A stretch of 64,000 nt of DNA from Clostridiales bacterium UBA6114 (GTDB taxonomy: Bacteria > Bacillota > Clostridia > Oscillospirales > Butyricicoccaceae). Below the pieces are notes generated by a model that did not search any database, was not told the DNA's origin, and was given only the letters and a program-made list of their open reading frames with translations. Position numbers and translations under genes: made by a program. This document shows positions 62,563 through 64,000 of the stretch, in pieces; the first letter of the stretch is position 1, and each line of letters starts with the position of its first letter. The stretch covers positions 1 to 64,000 of the forward strand of contig DIWE01000008.1 in assembly GCA_002423435.1 (NCBI GenBank), in the 5' to 3' direction.

Positions 62563-62590
62563 TGCCTTAAACCGATCATTGCTTATCGTG

Positions 62591-62620
62591 CGGGAAGGCC
62601 CCGCGGCCGCGGCCTTCCCG
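62591..62620 (+). terminator. Hairpin between tctC and tctB
   Basis: CGGGAAGGCC/GGCCTTCCCG, 10-bp stem with a GC-rich loop, followed by TATTC. No long U-tract; likely stabilises or partly attenuates, giving more TctC than permease. Confidence 0.55.
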
Positions 62621-62651
62621 TATTCAAAAGAGAAATGTGGGTGATTGAAAA

Positions 62652-63125
62652 TTGAGTAAAAATCTGTCCGCAGGGTTCGCGACGGGAATTCTGGGAATCA
62701 TTTACACGATTGCGGCCCTTAATCTGCCGCAGCCAAACATGGGCGACGGGCTGGGGCCAAGGGTTTTCCCCCTGATCATCGGTATTCTTCTCATTCTGTT
62801 GAGCCTGCTGCTCGTATTGAAAGAAATAAAAATTCCGAAAGAAAATCGGCAAACCATCTCTTTTCAGATGTCGGAGGAAAGCCGGAAGGTGCTTTTGCTG
62901 ATCGCGCTCACCTCGGTTTGCGGGATCGTTTACGGGGTGCTTCTCGACCGGCTGGGCTACCTGATCTCCACCGCGATTTTTATGCTTTTCGTAATGTTTC
63001 TCGTCAACAAAACCTCGCGCTGGCTGCAAAACATTATTGTCGCGGTCACCTTTTCTTTTATTACGTATGTCGGCTTTGCGACTTTGCTGCACTTAAGCCT
63101 TCCGCGCGGGATCATTCACTTCTGA
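62652..63125 (+). CDS. tctB: TTT transporter small permease subunit TctB (second system)
   Basis: 157 residues from a TTG. Four membrane segments: about 6-24 (ATGILGIIYTIAALNL), 35-54, 78-95 and 100-150, with the TctB pattern GDGLGPRVFPLIIGILLILLS. The site upstream (GTGGGTG) is moderate. Located between tctC and tctA. Confidence 0.88.
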   Translation: MSKNLSAGFATGILGIIYTIAALNLPQPNMGDGLGPRVFPLIIGILLILLSLLLVLKEIKIPKENRQTISFQMSEESRKVLLLIALTSVCGIVYGVLLDRLGYLISTAIFMLFVMFLVNKTSRWLQNIIVAVTFSFITYVGFATLLHLSLPRGIIHF

Positions 63126-63242
63126 GCGGAGGCCAAAGTCTGAAGAATTAAAATTCAAGTGCGTGTTGCCCGCCCTTTGGGCAGCCGCGACACATGCACA
63201 AAACGGCCCTTCCTTTTTGTGGTCGTTTTGCGCCAAAAAGGC

Positions 63243-63407
63243 CTAGGCCTTGTTTGTAAAATCAGCGTGTACGGAATCCTTAAGAATTTTACGTCGGGCA
63301 AGGCAAATTTTTGCAGGTATAATTTATTTATAGCAAGAAAATTTAACGCAGCCAGGCGTAAAATTCGACGGAAAGACGGGCGCGGGGATTTTACAAACAA
63401 GGCCTAG
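63243..63407. repeat. 165-bp element with 21-bp perfect terminal inverted repeats
   Basis: CTAGGCCTTGTTTGTAAAATC at 63,243-63,263 and its exact complement at 63,387-63,407. An inner 10-bp pair (GAATTTTACG/CGTAAAATTC) and further partial complementarity make the whole element a long imperfect palindrome. It contains no gene. It could be a MITE or a structured RNA between tctB and tctA. Confidence 0.7.
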
Positions 63408-63428
63408 CGGAAAGGAATGGTCATAACA

Positions 63429-64000
63429 ATGCTTGAATCTCTGCATTTCCTCGCTCTGGGCATGCATCAGGCGTTTACGCTGACAAATATTTTCTGGGTA
63501 TTTATCGGGGGATTCTTGGGGACGATCATCGGCATGCTGCCGGGGCTGGGTCCGGCGACAGGGGTGGCGGTCCTCATCCCGCTGACTTACGGCATGGACC
63601 CGACCACTGCGCTTATCACAATGGCCGGCATTTACTATGGGGCAATGTACGGCGGTTCCAGGGCTTCGATCCTCATCAACACCCCCGGGGATTCCGGCGC
63701 GATCGTCTCCTGCTGGGACGGTTATCCCATGGCCCGAAACGGCCAGGCCGGCAAAGCGCTCGCAATCAGCGCCTGGGCCTCCTTTGTCGGCGGGTCCTTA
63801 AGCGTGGTGTTCTTGGTGTTTCTGACAATGCCCGTGGCCAATATGGCGCTTCAGTTCGGACCGGCGGAAATGTTTTCCCTTTTGCTGTTTGCTTTGACGG
63901 CGACTGTGACTTTGTCAAAGGGGAATCTGGTCAAAGGGTTTATTTCGCTTTGCCTCGGTTTTATGATCAGCACGATCGGCATCGACGCCCAGACGGGAGT
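63429..64000 (+). CDS. tctA: TTT transporter large permease subunit TctA (second system, cut by window end)
   Basis: About 190 N-terminal residues are visible. Start at ATG 63,429 (MLESLHFLALG) fits other TctA proteins; an in-frame ATG at 63,417 is an alternative. TctA marks: LGTIIGMLPGLGPATGVAVLIP, GAMYGGSRASILINTPGDSGA and DGYPMARNGQAGKAL. About four membrane segments are seen before the cut. It should import the ligand of the second TctC. Confidence 0.92.
   Translation, partial: MLESLHFLALGMHQAFTLTNIFWVFIGGFLGTIIGMLPGLGPATGVAVLIPLTYGMDPTTALITMAGIYYGAMYGGSRASILINTPGDSGAIVSCWDGYPMARNGQAGKALAISAWASFVGGSLSVVFLVFLTMPVANMALQFGPAEMFSLLLFALTATVTLSKGNLVKGFISLCLGFMISTIGIDAQTG

Noticed and set aside
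1..64000. CRISPR array, tRNA or rRNA genes, prophage genes
   Set aside because: No regularly spaced repeats, cloverleaf-type sequences, rRNA-like stretches or phage protein families noticed on reading both strands; tRNA absence was not computed.

Overview
The window reads as two different genomes joined end to end. Bases 1 to about 17,050 are very GC-rich and carry an actinobacterial gene set and order: aspS (partial), hisS, a metallo-beta-lactamase hydrolase, rel, recJ, a LapA-domain protein, a PpiC/SurA-type lipoprotein, oppF-D-C-B-A, secG and the 3' part of gpmI. This suggests a Thermoleophilia-like Actinomycetota. From about 17,090 onward the DNA has moderate GC and the genes are those of a Bacillota/Clostridia (Oscillospiraceae-like) genome. 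The change falls inside gpmI, in the conserved segment coding for the active-site serine. The second part carries its own complete hisS-aspS pair, so both synthetases occur twice. A metagenome assembly chimera at a syntenic conserved gene is the simplest explanation.

The clostridial backbone, 17.1-44.8 kb, is mostly housekeeping. Minus-strand genes are pgk-tpiA-gpmI, degV, trmL, a Gld-type ABC exporter with a DUF4340 protein, hisS-aspS, mgsA, minD, the elongasome block maf-mreC-mreD-PBP2, dut, a U32 peptidase and zapA. Plus-strand genes are proB-proA, a Ca/Na antiporter, a CYTH phosphatase, a small unknown protein, a DUF3810 membrane metallopeptidase and a polar amino-acid ABC importer. The last ends in a strong terminator and a perfect 18-bp inverted repeat.

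From 45 to 57.6 kb the DNA is visibly more AT-rich and all genes lie on the minus strand. It looks like an accessory catabolic cluster. It holds a tripartite tricarboxylate-type (TTT) importer (tctC-B-A), a LeuC/LeuD-type hydro-lyase, a VOC-fold enzyme, a MalT-like LuxR ATPase regulator, a split transketolase, an RpiB/LacAB-type isomerase, an HpcH-like aldolase and a YhcH/YiaL protein. Together these suggest uptake of a carboxylated (sugar-acid-like) substrate, its isomerisation or dehydration, and aldol and transketolase cleavage. The substrate cannot be read from the sequence.

A 1.16-kb gene-free stretch follows (57.6-58.75 kb), with repeats and hairpins. Then, on the plus strand, come a CitA/DcuS-type sensor kinase, its CitB/DcuR-type response regulator and a second TTT transporter (tctC, tctB, and tctA cut by the window end). 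A nearly identical 54-bp box lies upstream of both the kinase gene and this second tctC, and is a good candidate for the regulator's binding site. A 165-bp inverted-repeat element sits between tctB and tctA. I saw no rRNA or tRNA gene, CRISPR array, intact insertion sequence or prophage gene.
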